NCBI GenBank assembly: GCA_021298085.1
Contig: JAJTDE010000035.1
Coordinates: 1 to 36,503, forward strand
Length of the DNA stretch: 36,503 nt
Reading direction: 5' to 3'
Source: Rubrivivax sp.
GTDB lineage: Bacteria; Pseudomonadota; Gammaproteobacteria; Burkholderiales; Burkholderiaceae_C
Shown piece after piece: positions 24,484 to 33,168 of the stretch; position 1 is the first letter of the stretch; the number at the start of each line of letters is the position of its first letter. Both the position numbers and the translations under genes were made by a program. The notes beneath the pieces were generated by a model. It worked only from the letters and a program-made list of their open reading frames with translations. It made no database searches and was not told the DNA's origin.

Positions 24484-26757
24484 TCAGCGTCTTCGGGCTT
24501 GTTGCACGCCCTGTACGGCAGAGACCTGACGCAGCACCTGCGACAGCCGCGACGCATTGGCCACCTCCACGGTGAAGGTCATCCAGGCACGGGCCTGGCC
24601 CCTGTCGCGCACGCTGCTGGTCTTGACGCCGGTGACGTTGACCTTTTCGCGCGTGAAGACGTCAGAGATGTCGCGCAGCAGGCCCTGGCGGTCGATGGCT
24701 TCCACGGCCACATCCACCGGGTAGACCGCCTCGGCCGCCATCCCCCAGGCCACCGGGATGACGCGGTCGGGTGTCCGCTGTGCGAGGTGCAGGAAGTTGC
24801 TGCAACCCTGACGATGGATGGCCACACCCTTGCCTCGCGTGACAAAGCCGCTGATGGCGTCGGGCGGCGCTGGCCGGCAGCAACGAGCCAGGTTGGTCAG
24901 CAGGGATTCGACACCCACCACCAGCACGCCGCTGTCACCCGCCTTCGAGCGCCGCAGCAGCACGCCGCGCGCTGCGCCCTCCTCGGGCGTGGCTGGCCGC
25001 AACACGGCCTCGACCTGCCGCAGCGAGACCTCGTCCTTGCCCACCACCTCAAAGAGGGCTTCCGCATCCTTGAAGCCGAGCTGGGCCGCCAGGTCGTCGT
25101 GCTTGACGGCGGTGCGGCCCTCACGCTGCAGCAGGCGTTCGATCGCCTCGCGTCCCCGCGCCATGGTCTGCTGCAGTTGCTGGGCGTTGAACCACGCACG
25201 CACCTTCGACCGCGAGCGAGGGCTGCGCAGGTAGCCGAGTTCGGCGTTCAGCCAGTCGAGTGACGGCCCACCCTCCTTGGCGGCCACCACCTCCACCGTC
25301 TGGCCATTGCGCAACGGTGTATTCAGCGGCACCAGCACACCGTCGACCTTGGCACCCCGGCAGCGGTGGCCCAGGTCGGTGTGCAGGCTGTAGGCAAAGT
25401 CCACCGGCGTGGCACCTTCTGGGAGGTCGACCACCGTGCTCTGTGGGGTGAGCACATAGATGCGGTCGTCGGCGTGGCGCTGTCCCTCGGGGGCTGATAG
25501 GTCGCGCTCCCAGGCCAGCAGCTGCTGCATCACGGCCTTGCGCGCCTGGGCCAGACGTTCGGCGGCCAGCGCATCGGCGTGGACACCCGCATAACCCTTG
25601 GTCCCCGCTTCCTTGTAGGCCCAGTGCGCCGCCACACCCTGTTCAGCGTGGGCGTGCATCTGCGCGGTGCGGATCTGCACCTCCACCGGCAGCCCGTCGT
25701 CGCCCCGCACCACCGTGTGCAAGGATTGATAGCCATTGGGCTTGGGCCGGGCGATGTAGTCGTCGAACTCGCCAGCGACCTGCGGGTAGCGGGCATGCAC
25801 GGCAGCCAGTGCGGCATAACAGGCCTGCACATCGGCCACGATGACACGCATCGCCCGCACGTCCAGCACCTGCTCAAAAGCCAGCTGCTTGCCGCGCATC
25901 TTCTTCCAGATGCTGTAGAGGTGCTTGGGCCGGCCGGCCACATCGGCCTCGATACCCGCCCGCCGCAGTTCGCCGGCCAGCTGGTGGCGGACAAAGTCCA
26001 CCGCCAGTTCGCGCGCGCTGCGGGTCTGGTCCAGCCGGCGCGCGATGGCGTGGTAATGCTCCGGCTCCAGCAGGCGGAACGCGAGGTCTTCGAGCTCCCA
26101 CTTCACCTGGCCGATGCCCAGGCGGTTGGCCAGCGCGGCAAAGACCTCGCGCGACTCCAGCGCCAGCACGGGCGGGCATGGCTTGCGCTGCGCGGCATAC
26201 CAGCGCAGCGTCTGCAGACGCGAGGCCAGGCGCAGCAGGACCACCCGCAGGTCGCGCGAGAAGGCCAGCAGCATCTTGCGCACCCGCTCGGTCTGCAGGG
26301 CGCGGTCCTGGTCTTCCAGGCCGGCCTCCCGCGCGGCACGTTGCACCTGCACCAGCCGGCGCGTCAGCTCCACCAGCTGGGAAAACGAACGGCCGAAGCG
26401 CCGTTCGATGATCGGCCCGGGCTCTTGCAGGAAGTCGGCGGCATAGACCAGGTAGGCGGCCGCCTGCAGTGGTTCGACCGCGCCGAGCACGCGCAGGATG
26501 TCGGCGACGCCCTCGGCGTGCGACCAGGCGGGCTCGCCGGTGTCCAGGTGGTGGCCGACCAGCAGCTGCTCGGCAAAGGCCCGGGCGACCGGCAGCGTGA
26601 CGGCGGCCGACGGGTCACTGTCGCGGCTGGCAGGACCGGTCTCCCGCGCCGATGCTGCCCCGGCCGGTGGGTCGGTCGCGTCCACCAGCGGGCCAGCAGT
26701 GGCCGCCACGATGGCGCTGGCTTCGGCTGCGGCGAGGGCGTCGTTTCGCGTCTTCAA
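24484..26757 (-). CDS. relA: RelA-type (p)ppGpp synthetase
   Basis: This protein of about 757 residues makes (p)ppGpp from ATP and GTP or GDP upon amino-acid starvation on the ribosome. The order is a degenerate HD domain, the synthetase domain (GRPKHLYSIWKKM, EFDDYIARPKPNGYQSLH, VEVQIRTAQMH), TGS (IYVLTPQSTVVDLPEGATP), helical and zinc-finger-like regions (LARCCRP) and a C-terminal ACT domain. EFDD is the EXDD motif of monofunctional RelA. The hydrolase HD pair is replaced by YAADFLQEP, so no hydrolysis is expected. The start is unclear: a TTG at 26757 overlaps the stop of the hydrolase gene (TTGA), and a GTG lies at 26790. Neither has a strong ribosome site, so coupling to the upstream gene is likely. 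Confidence 0.93.
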   Translation of the reverse strand: MKTRNDALAAAEASAIVAATAGPLVDATDPPAGAASARETGPASRDSDPSAAVTLPVARAFAEQLLVGHHLDTGEPAWSHAEGVADILRVLGAVEPLQAAAYLVYAADFLQEPGPIIERRFGRSFSQLVELTRRLVQVQRAAREAGLEDQDRALQTERVRKMLLAFSRDLRVVLLRLASRLQTLRWYAAQRKPCPPVLALESREVFAALANRLGIGQVKWELEDLAFRLLEPEHYHAIARRLDQTRSARELAVDFVRHQLAGELRRAGIEADVAGRPKHLYSIWKKMRGKQLAFEQVLDVRAMRVIVADVQACYAALAAVHARYPQVAGEFDDYIARPKPNGYQSLHTVVRGDDGLPVEVQIRTAQMHAHAEQGVAAHWAYKEAGTKGYAGVHADALAAERLAQARKAVMQQLLAWERDLSAPEGQRHADDRIYVLTPQSTVVDLPEGATPVDFAYSLHTDLGHRCRGAKVDGVLVPLNTPLRNGQTVEVVAAKEGGPSLDWLNAELGYLRSPRSRSKVRAWFNAQQLQQTMARGREAIERLLQREGRTAVKHDDLAAQLGFKDAEALFEVVGKDEVSLRQVEAVLRPATPEEGAARGVLLRRSKAGDSGVLVVGVESLLTNLARCCRPAPPDAISGFVTRGKGVAIHRQGCSNFLHLAQRTPDRVIPVAWGMAAEAVYPVDVAVEAIDRQGLLRDISDVFTREKVNVTGVKTSSVRDRGQARAWMTFTVEVANASRLSQVLRQVSAVQGVQQARRR

Positions 26758-27653
26758 GGTTTCAGCAGGAACTCTCTGACCACCGCACACTGCGCCGCAT
26801 CGACCAGCGTCGGGGCATGGCCCACGCCAGGAACCGTGTGCAGGCGCGCACGGGGCCCCCGTTGCGCCATGGCAGCCGCGGTCTCGGGCGACAGGAGGTC
26901 GGAGTGTTCGCCGCGCAGCAGCAGCGTCGGGCAGGTCAGGTTGTCATAGGCGTACCAGAGCAGTGCCTCGCCACCGGCCGCCAGCTCCGGGGTGATGGCG
27001 CGCAGGGGCTGCCCGATGGCGGGGTCGTAGCGCAGCACCCAGTGGCCCTCAGCGTCTTGCCTCAGCAGGGGCTCGGTCAGGGCCAGCCACTGTGCGGGTG
27101 TATGTGGCCCGAACCCGGTGGAGATGGCCCAGATGGCATCAGCGGCAGACTGCAGACTGGGCCAGCGACCGCCCTGCCCCACATAGCTGCCGATGCGCTG
27201 CAGCGAAACCGGCTCGATGCGTGGACCCACATCGTTGAGCACCAGGCGGCGGATGGGCGAGCCCTTCATCGACGCCAGGGCCATGCCGATCAGGCCGCCC
27301 ATCGACGTACCCACCCAGTCGACGGTGTCGACATCCAGCCGCGCCAGCAGTGTGACGATGTCAGCCACGTAGGTGGGAATGGCATAGGCCATCGGGTCAG
27401 CCAGCCAATCGCTGCGACCGCGGCCGACGATGTCGGGGCAGATCACGCGCCGCTGGGGCGCCAGCTGCCGGGCAAGGTTGTCGAAATCGCGGCCCTGCCG
27501 GGTGAGGCCGTGGACGCAGACCACCGCGTGGCGCGGCCCGGCGTCGGACGGTGAACCAGGATCTCCCAACGCGGGCCACTCCCAGTAAGCCATGCGGTGC
27601 AGGCCCCGGGCCGTCAGGCATTGCACCGAGCGCAAGGTGGGTTCAGGCAGCAT
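26754..27653 (-). CDS. Alpha/beta-fold hydrolase
   Basis: The 299-residue protein has the hydrolase pattern: oxyanion region VVCVHGLTRQGRDFD, the nucleophile Ser in the elbow GTSMGG (near residue 121), the acid in LRGEHSDLL and the His in VPGVGHAPTL. PDIVGRGRSDWL between strands is typical of esterase or C-C hydrolase relatives. The substrate is unknown. It overlaps the presumptive relA start by 4 bp, so it is probably the first gene of that unit. Confidence 0.9.
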   Translation of the reverse strand: MLPEPTLRSVQCLTARGLHRMAYWEWPALGDPGSPSDAGPRHAVVCVHGLTRQGRDFDNLARQLAPQRRVICPDIVGRGRSDWLADPMAYAIPTYVADIVTLLARLDVDTVDWVGTSMGGLIGMALASMKGSPIRRLVLNDVGPRIEPVSLQRIGSYVGQGGRWPSLQSAADAIWAISTGFGPHTPAQWLALTEPLLRQDAEGHWVLRYDPAIGQPLRAITPELAAGGEALLWYAYDNLTCPTLLLRGEHSDLLSPETAAAMAQRGPRARLHTVPGVGHAPTLVDAAQCAVVREFLLKP

Positions 27654-27663
27654 GCAGGCACCG

Positions 27664-28440
27664 TCAACGGGTCATGACCACGCTGCCATTGACCGACGAG
27701 GTCACCGTGGTCTTGCCGGCCTGCACAGGCAGGGCCTCTTCGGCCGCGGGTGACGCACCGACGCGCATCTGCATGGCCATCACCGGCGGTGCGCCCGTCT
27801 GGCCGTCAGTGCCCACCGCGACCTCGCGGATCGTGTAGCCGGCAAAGCCAAAGAGCTGGGCCTGGGCCAGCGCCCGTTCGCGAAAGCGGCCGATGGCCTG
27901 CGCGGTGGTGTCGGCCTCGACCTTCTCGCGCAGTTCGCGCGACAGGCCATGGCGCACCTGCGCGATGGACAGGGTGGTGATGCGCCCGGCCATTTGCGAG
28001 ATGGCCGTCATGTCGCGCCCTTCGACCTGCAGCTGCACCGTGCCCTGCCAGCCGTTGATGCCACCGCGCTGCGCGTAGCGCGGGTTCAGCGAGAAGTTGC
28101 CGGTGCGCACATCCACCTGCCCGGGCTTGGCCAGCTTGCGGGCCTCCGCCAGCGCGGCATCCAACGCCTGCTTCAGCTGGCTCTGCACCGTGGCAGCATC
28201 GGTGCCATCACGCGTTGTCGAAAAGGTGATGGACAGCATGTCCATCGTCACCTCGGCAGTGGCCGTGGCGCTGAGGCTCATCACGTTCAGCGGCGGGTTG
28301 GCAGCGACGGACGGGGCCTGCGCTTGCGCCGTACCCGCCGCACCAGCCACCCCGACGCCCAACGCGCAGGCCATCGCCAGCCCACGCCACCGGCGCAGCG
28401 CAGGCCCGGGCCGCAGCGGCTGCAGAGTCCACAGGGTCAT
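27664..28440 (-). CDS. SIMPL-domain (DUF541) periplasmic protein
   Basis: The 258-residue protein has a signal peptide (hydrophobic LAMACALGVGVAGAAGTAQA, residues about 22-41). The SIMPL/DUF541 domain follows: LNVMSLSATATAEVTMDMLSI, then VDVRTGNFSLNPRYAQRGGI, GWQGTVQLQVEGRD and a conserved C-terminal beta region. The ATG at 28440 has AAGGAA six bases upstream. Family members are envelope proteins, some linked to stress resistance; the molecular role is not known. It lies 10 bp upstream of the hydrolase gene on the same strand. Confidence 0.9.
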   Translation of the reverse strand: MTLWTLQPLRPGPALRRWRGLAMACALGVGVAGAAGTAQAQAPSVAANPPLNVMSLSATATAEVTMDMLSITFSTTRDGTDAATVQSQLKQALDAALAEARKLAKPGQVDVRTGNFSLNPRYAQRGGINGWQGTVQLQVEGRDMTAISQMAGRITTLSIAQVRHGLSRELREKVEADTTAQAIGRFRERALAQAQLFGFAGYTIREVAVGTDGQTGAPPVMAMQMRVGASPAAEEALPVQAGKTTVTSSVNGSVVMTR

Positions 28441-28679
28441 GATGTGTTCCTTCTGTATCCAGACGTCAATCGCTTCACACACAGCAGGCAGCTGCCAACG
28501 CACAGGCCGCGGTTGCCCCACGTGTGATCACCGCTCGCCAAGGCTGCGCCAGGGGCTGACTCGGCCCGTTTCCAGGGGCTGGCAGCTTTGGCACCACAGC
28601 GTTGCAAACTACCCCCATCAGCACAGTCGCAAGTGTTGTAACCGGAGGTCAGCTTAGGGGTTTTCCGGCAATTTTGCGC

Positions 28680-28700
28680 TGTAACAATTCGGCTGTTACA
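28680..28700. promoter_or_regulatory. TGTAACA/TGTTACA dyad before response regulator
   Basis: TGTAACA-N7-TGTTACA is a perfect 7-bp-arm inverted repeat ending 7 bp before the first possible ATG of the response regulator. A further GTAAC occurs at about 28638. GTAAC-like half sites are typical of OmpR-family binding, so autoregulation is plausible. Confidence 0.5.
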
Positions 28701-28707
28701 AATCTGG

Positions 28708-29451
28708 ATGCCGCACATGAGCGCAAATGCCCCCAACCGTCCTGACCGCGTTGTGATCGTCGACGACGACGCCCGCATTCGGGACCTGCTGCGCCGCTAC
28801 CTCACCCAGGAGGGCTTTGAAGTCCTCCTGGCCGAGGACGCGAAGACACTCAACCGAGTGCTGACGCGCGACACCATCGACCTCATTGTGCTGGACCTGA
28901 TGCTGCCCGGCGAAGATGGCTTGTCCATTTGCCGGCGCCTGCGGGCCGCCAACGACCCGACACCCATCATCATGCTCACCGCCAAGGTGGAAGATGTGGA
29001 CCGCATCGTGGGCCTGGAGGTGGGTGCTGATGACTACCTGCCCAAGCCCTTCAACCCTCGCGAACTGCTGGCCCGCATCCATGCTGTGCTGCGCCGTCGG
29101 CCCGCCCAGGAGGCCCCGGGCGCACCGTCCAAGGAAGCCGCGGTGGTCACCTTCGGGCCGTTCGAGTTTGACCTCTCGCTGCGCCGCCTGTCCAAGGACG
29201 GTGAGCAGATTGCACTGACCACCGGCGAGTTCTCGATGCTCAAGGCCCTGGTACGGCACCCGCGCCAGCCGCTGAGCCGCGACAAGCTGGCCCAGCTGGC
29301 ACGCGGACGCGAGTTCGAACCGTTCGACCGCAGCCTGGACGTGCAGATCTCGCGCCTGCGCAAGATGATCGAGCCCGACCCGGCCCAGCCACGCTACATC
29401 CAGACGGTCTGGGGGGTGGGCTATGTGTTTGTGCCGGACGGGGCGAACTGA
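28708..29451 (+). CDS. ompR: OmpR-family response regulator
   Basis: The 247-residue regulator has a receiver domain (residues about 14-130) with the acidic pair VIVDDD, the phospho-acceptor Asp in LIVLDLMLPGEDG (near residue 63), Thr in MLTAK and Lys in LPKPF. A winged-helix domain follows (FDLSLRRLSKDGEQIALTTG, DVQISRLRKMIEPDP, VWGVGYVF). The wording matches betaproteobacterial OmpR. An ATG at 28717 (MSANAPNRPDR) is an equally good start. It is 77 bp upstream of its partner kinase. The targets are probably porin or envelope genes, but none is shown here. Confidence 0.93.
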   Translation: MPHMSANAPNRPDRVVIVDDDARIRDLLRRYLTQEGFEVLLAEDAKTLNRVLTRDTIDLIVLDLMLPGEDGLSICRRLRAANDPTPIIMLTAKVEDVDRIVGLEVGADDYLPKPFNPRELLARIHAVLRRRPAQEAPGAPSKEAAVVTFGPFEFDLSLRRLSKDGEQIALTTGEFSMLKALVRHPRQPLSRDKLAQLARGREFEPFDRSLDVQISRLRKMIEPDPAQPRYIQTVWGVGYVFVPDGAN

Positions 29452-29452
29452 C

Positions 29453-29503
29453 GGCCTCGGCTGCCCGACGCTGAGCCTGCTCACCGAGGCCTGACCGGCC
29501 TCG
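29453..29503 (+). promoter_or_regulatory. Alternative hairpins between ompR and envZ genes
   Basis: Element A (GGCCTCGG, 29453-29460) is complementary to B (CCGAGGCC, 29484-29491). B is also complementary to A' (GGCCTCG, 29497-29503). A-B would form an 8-bp stem with a 23-base loop and B-A' a 7-bp stem with a 5-base loop; the two exclude each other. This could tune the regulator/kinase ratio. No T-run follows. Confidence 0.35.
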
Positions 29504-29528
29504 ACATGGGGCATCATTCGGCCCCCGC

Positions 29529-30860
29529 ATGAAACCTTCGCCGCTCAATTTCAACGTCTTCTGGCGCACCTTTGTGCTGCTGGCCCTGCTGCTGGCGGCG
29601 GGTATCTTCGCCTGGGTGCAGACACTGCGCTCGCTCGACCTGGAGCCTCGTGCCGTCCACGAGGCGCGTCAGCTGGCCAGCCTGGTCAACCTGACACGCG
29701 CCACGCTGGCCGCGCAATCCGACGGCATTGCACGGCTGGCCATCCTGAAGTCCATCGACAAGGCCGAAGGTGTGCAGGTACGGCCCCGAGAGCCGACGGA
29801 CCAGTGGGAACCCTTCGAGACCGACCGCTTCACCCGCGCCGTCGGGCGCGAACTGCGCAACGTGATCGGCCCCGAGGCGGTGATCGCCCGCAACGTCAAC
29901 AACAAGCCGGGCCTGTGGATCGGCTTCATGCTCGAGCGGGACCCCTACTGGCTCATCACGCAGGCCGCGCAGACGGCTACGCTGTCGCTGGGCACCTTGT
30001 TCAGCTGGATGGGCATCGCGCTGCTGGCCACCCTGCTGGGTTCGGTCGCGGTGGCCAGCCTCATCAACCGCCCGCTGCGAGACCTCTCGTTTGCCGCCAG
30101 CCGCATCCGTGAGGGCGACCTCGACTCCCGCCTGGACGAAAACACGCTGACCAGCGAGATCCGCGAGGTCAACAAGGGCTTCAACCGGATGGCCCGCGAG
30201 CTCGCCAAGGTCGAGGAAGACCGCGCCGTGATGTTGGCCGGCATCAGCCATGACCTGCGCACGCCGCTGGCGCGGCTGCGGTTGGAAGCCGAGATGAGCG
30301 TCACCGACGAGGAGGCAAAAAAGAACATCGCCGAAGACATCGGTCAGCTGGACGCCATCATCGACAAGTTCATGGACTACGCCCGCCCCGGCTCCACCGA
30401 GCTGCAGGCCGTGCCGCTGGCCAAGCTGATCGAGCGTGAGGCAGCCGCCTTCCGTGACGCGCGTCAGATCCGCATCCACTCTCGCGTGGCGGCCGACGTC
30501 AAGGTGCTGGCCGACGAGACCGAGCTGGGCCGCGTCTTCCTCAACCTGTTCGAGAACGCCCGGCGCTATGGCCGAAGCCGTGACACCGGCCTGGCCGACG
30601 TGCTGGTGACCTTCACCCGCAGCGGCCCGTGGATCATCGTCACCGTGCGCGACCACGGCCCTGGTGTCGACCCGGAAAAGATCAGCCAGCTGACCAAGCC
30701 CTTCTTCCGCGGCGACCTGGCCCGCACCGCAGCCACCGGTGCCGGCCTGGGGCTGGCCATCGTTGACAAAGCCCTGCAGCGCATGGGCGGCTCGCTGGAA
30801 CTGGCCAACGCCATCGACGGCGGGCTGATCGCGCAGTTGCGGCTCAAGCGGGTGCAGTAG
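29529..30860 (+). CDS. envZ: EnvZ-like sensor histidine kinase
   Basis: The 443-residue inner-membrane kinase has helices at about residues 12-32 and 155-178 flanking a periplasmic sensor of about 120 residues. HAMP (about 178-230, RPLRDLSFAASRI) is followed by the DHp helix with the phospho-acceptor His in GISHDLRTPLARLRLE (near residue 241). The ATPase domain has the N-box NLFENARRYGR, G1 DHGPGV, the F-box FFRGD and G2 GAGLGLAIV. It forms an operon with the OmpR-like regulator. The motif SHDLRTPLxR is characteristic of the EnvZ class. Confidence 0.93.
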   Translation: MKPSPLNFNVFWRTFVLLALLLAAGIFAWVQTLRSLDLEPRAVHEARQLASLVNLTRATLAAQSDGIARLAILKSIDKAEGVQVRPREPTDQWEPFETDRFTRAVGRELRNVIGPEAVIARNVNNKPGLWIGFMLERDPYWLITQAAQTATLSLGTLFSWMGIALLATLLGSVAVASLINRPLRDLSFAASRIREGDLDSRLDENTLTSEIREVNKGFNRMARELAKVEEDRAVMLAGISHDLRTPLARLRLEAEMSVTDEEAKKNIAEDIGQLDAIIDKFMDYARPGSTELQAVPLAKLIEREAAAFRDARQIRIHSRVAADVKVLADETELGRVFLNLFENARRYGRSRDTGLADVLVTFTRSGPWIIVTVRDHGPGVDPEKISQLTKPFFRGDLARTAATGAGLGLAIVDKALQRMGGSLELANAIDGGLIAQLRLKRVQ

Positions 30861-31078
30861 GGCGGCGTCTGCGCGGCTCGGCGCCCGAGTGTGAACTATT
30901 GCCGCGGTTGACACCGCACTCATGCGTCCGGCATCTCAGTGCCTGCGCATTGACGCTCATCCGCCCCGCGCCGAGCATTGCATCACTGCGCCACAGCCGT
31001 TGGGCAAGGCGGTGATCCCGGGCCAAGACCCGAGGCCGCCCTGGATGACGCGCAGCGATCAACCACAGGGCAACACCC

Positions 31079-31822
31079 ATGATGAAACTGGCAGCAAAGG
31101 CGGCCTGCGCGGCCATCTCACTCACGTTCACGGTCAGCAGCGCGCACGCGCTCACGGTGATCGACTCCTTCGACTTCGGGACCACCGTGGTCACAGACAC
31201 CAGCAACGGCTCTGGTTCGACCACGGCGGGCGGCATCAACGCCGCCTTCAGCACCACCGACCCCACACGCTACTTCTCGTACACCACCGACTTTGGTCAT
31301 GTCGTGCGCTACGACAACCAGACGGTCGCCGGCAGCATGCTGCTGTCGCACGTCGGTGGCAGCAGCTACTCGTACATGAACCTGAGCTATGGGTTCTCGC
31401 TACCGACTGACCTCACGGGATTCAACCGCGTCTCCGCACTGGGCAGTGGCTCGGGCACCGGTGAGATCGTCCTGGCCCTGACCGATGCTGACGGCGACAC
31501 ACTGCTGTCATCGCGCGCCATTGCCGGTGCGTTTGGCAACATCGTGGCCGACTTTGCCGGAATGACCTGCCTGTCACTGGGCAGCGGCAGCTGCGACCTG
31601 ACCAAGATCGTGTCGTTCGAGTTCATGGCGGGCGGCTTCAATGGTGTCAGCTACTCCCACCAGCTGAACGAACTGAACCTGAGCTTCTTCACCGGCACGG
31701 GCGGCGGCGGTGTGGTTCCGGTGGCACCCATTCCGGAACCGAGCACCTACGCGCTGATGCTCGCCGGCCTGGGGCTGGTGGCGGCTGCCGCCCGCAAGCG
31801 CAAGGCGTCTGCACAGGCGTGA
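31079..31822 (+). CDS. PEP-CTERM sorting-domain protein
   Basis: The 247-residue exported protein has a signal peptide (MMKLAAKAACAAISLTFTVS, cleavage near AHA). A Ser/Thr/Gly-rich beta-type body begins VIDSFDFGTT. The classical C-terminal PEP-CTERM signal is PIPEPSTYALMLAGLGLVA, followed by AARKRK. Such proteins are cut at PEP by exosortase and are usually linked to exopolysaccharide or biofilm matrix. No exosortase gene lies in the window. The 218-bp gap upstream holds no other gene; its promoter is not obvious. The body shows no enzyme motif. Confidence 0.93.
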   Translation: MMKLAAKAACAAISLTFTVSSAHALTVIDSFDFGTTVVTDTSNGSGSTTAGGINAAFSTTDPTRYFSYTTDFGHVVRYDNQTVAGSMLLSHVGGSSYSYMNLSYGFSLPTDLTGFNRVSALGSGSGTGEIVLALTDADGDTLLSSRAIAGAFGNIVADFAGMTCLSLGSGSCDLTKIVSFEFMAGGFNGVSYSHQLNELNLSFFTGTGGGGVVPVAPIPEPSTYALMLAGLGLVAAAARKRKASAQA

Positions 31823-31833
31823 TCGCTCGGCCA

Positions 31834-31850
31834 GGCCCCGCCCAGGGGCC
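31834..31850. terminator. Bidirectional hairpin between convergent genes
   Basis: GGCCCC-GCCCA-GGGGCC forms a 6-bp all-GC stem in the 33-bp space between the ends of the PEP-CTERM gene and ispF. No T-runs flank it, so its strength is uncertain. Confidence 0.4.
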
Positions 31851-31855
31851 AGCCA

Positions 31856-32347
31856 TCAGGCTGCCGGCAGCAGCAGGCACACGGCGCGGGTCTCGATGCT
31901 GCGGCCCTCGCCCACCGGGCCCATCTTCTCGGCCGTCTTGGCCTTGACGTTGACCTGCTCAGCCGACACCGACAGCAACTGCGCGATGCGCGTGCGCATG
32001 GCCGGTATGTGAGGTGCCATCTTGGGCGCCTGGGCCACGATGGTGGCGTCGAGGTTTCCCAGGCGCCAGCCCGCTGCTGCCACACGCCGCATCGCCTCGG
32101 CCAGCAGGACCCCACTGTCAGCGCCCTTGAAGGCCGGGTCGGTGTCGGGAAAGTGCTGACCGATGTCGCCCAGCGCGGCAGCGCCCAGCAAGGCGTCGGT
32201 GATGGCATGCAGGAGCGCGTCGGCGTCAGAGTGGCCCAGCAAGCCATGCGTGTGGGGCAGCGTGATGCCACCCAGCACCAGGGGCCTGCCCACGACAAGG
32301 GCATGGGTGTCCCAGCCTTCACCGATGCGGAATGGAAGAGGGGTCAT
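31856..32347 (-). CDS. ispF: 2-C-methyl-D-erythritol 2,4-cyclodiphosphate synthase
   Basis: The 163-residue enzyme of the MEP isoprenoid pathway cyclises CDP-ME 2-phosphate to MEcPP with release of CMP. Landmarks are [21 protein letters not shown] (the metal-binding Asp and His of GWDTH), [37 protein letters not shown] and [14 protein letters not shown] near the end. The family usually has GxDxH, and here Trp fills the middle of GWDTH. The ATG at 32347 has GGAGA upstream. It follows ispD by 28 bp. Confidence 0.96.
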   Translation of the reverse strand: MTPLPFRIGEGWDTHALVVGRPLVLGGITLPHTHGLLGHSDADALLHAITDALLGAAALGDIGQHFPDTDPAFKGADSGVLLAEAMRRVAAAGWRLGNLDATIVAQAPKMAPHIPAMRTRIAQLLSVSAEQVNVKAKTAEKMGPVGEGRSIETRAVCLLLPAA

Positions 32348-32375
32348 CAAGGTCTCCAGGGTATCGGTCAGCCCA

Positions 32376-33146
32376 TCATCGCGTGCGCAGCAGGCGTTCG
32401 GCCAGGGCAAAGTCAGCCGGCCAGGTGACCTTGAAGTTTTCAGCCGGAGCCTCCACCAGCCGTGGCTGGTGCCCCATCGCCTCGATGGCGCTGGACTCGT
32501 CGGTCACGGCCGTTCCCGCCTGAACCAGGGCTTCGGCCAGCATGCCGATGCGAAACATCTGGGGCGTCTGCGCGGCCCAGGTGTGGCGGCGGTCCAGCGT
32601 CTGTTGCACGCGGCCCTGGGCCTCACGCTTGAGCGTGTCGGCCACCGGTATTGCCAGCAAACCGCCCACCGCCTCATCACCCTCGGCTGGCTCGCCCGGC
32701 CCCGGCAGGCAGGCGTCGATCAGCGTGTCGACCCACGCGGGCTGCAGCAGGCAGCGCGCCGCGTCGTGCACCAGCACCCAATCGGTGTCGTGTGCGCCAC
32801 GCCTTCGCAACTCGTTCAGGCCGTTAGCCACCGTGGCTGCGCGTGTCGCGCCGCCCGTGTGGCAGCACCAGCCGCGGCTCGAGGCGAAGCCAGGGACGGC
32901 TTCGGCAAAGCCCGCATCGTCAGGGCTGAGCACCACCAGCACGGCGTCGATGCGCGCCACCGCCAGCAGCGCCTCCAGGGTGTGTGCCACCATGGCCTTG
33001 CCGGCCAGGGTGACATACTGCTTGGGCCGAACGGCCCCGGATCGTGAACCGCTGCCGGCACAGGGAACCAGCGCAAACAGGCGTGCCGGGTTGACGGCGT
33101 GGACAGTCGGCGCGGCGGCGGGGGTCACAGAGGGCAACTCGGGCAT
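32376..33146 (-). CDS. ispD: 2-C-methyl-D-erythritol 4-phosphate cytidylyltransferase
   Basis: The 256-residue enzyme couples CTP to MEP. The nucleotide-binding start reads [21 protein letters not shown], followed by [25 protein letters not shown], a metal-binding Asp in IPVADTLKR, and TPQMFR and [11 protein letters not shown]. An N-terminal extension of about 22 residues rich in Ala/Pro precedes the core. The ATG at 33146 is only 22 bp from the divergent mfd start. It forms the ispD-ispF pair typical of proteobacteria. Confidence 0.96.
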   Translation of the reverse strand: MPELPSVTPAAAPTVHAVNPARLFALVPCAGSGSRSGAVRPKQYVTLAGKAMVAHTLEALLAVARIDAVLVVLSPDDAGFAEAVPGFASSRGWCCHTGGATRAATVANGLNELRRRGAHDTDWVLVHDAARCLLQPAWVDTLIDACLPGPGEPAEGDEAVGGLLAIPVADTLKREAQGRVQQTLDRRHTWAAQTPQMFRIGMLAEALVQAGTAVTDESSAIEAMGHQPRLVEAPAENFKVTWPADFALAERLLRTR

Positions 33147-33151
33147 CCCCC

Positions 33152-33165
33152 GAATTCTAGAATTC
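33152..33165. promoter_or_regulatory. Palindromic divergent promoter between ispD and mfd
   Basis: GAATTCTAGAATTC is a perfect 14-bp palindrome in the 22-bp gap. It contains two overlapping opposed TAGAAT boxes. Each would lie only about 5-7 bp from the start codon it faces, so both transcripts would be leaderless or nearly so. Confidence 0.5.
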
Positions 33166-33168
33166 ACC

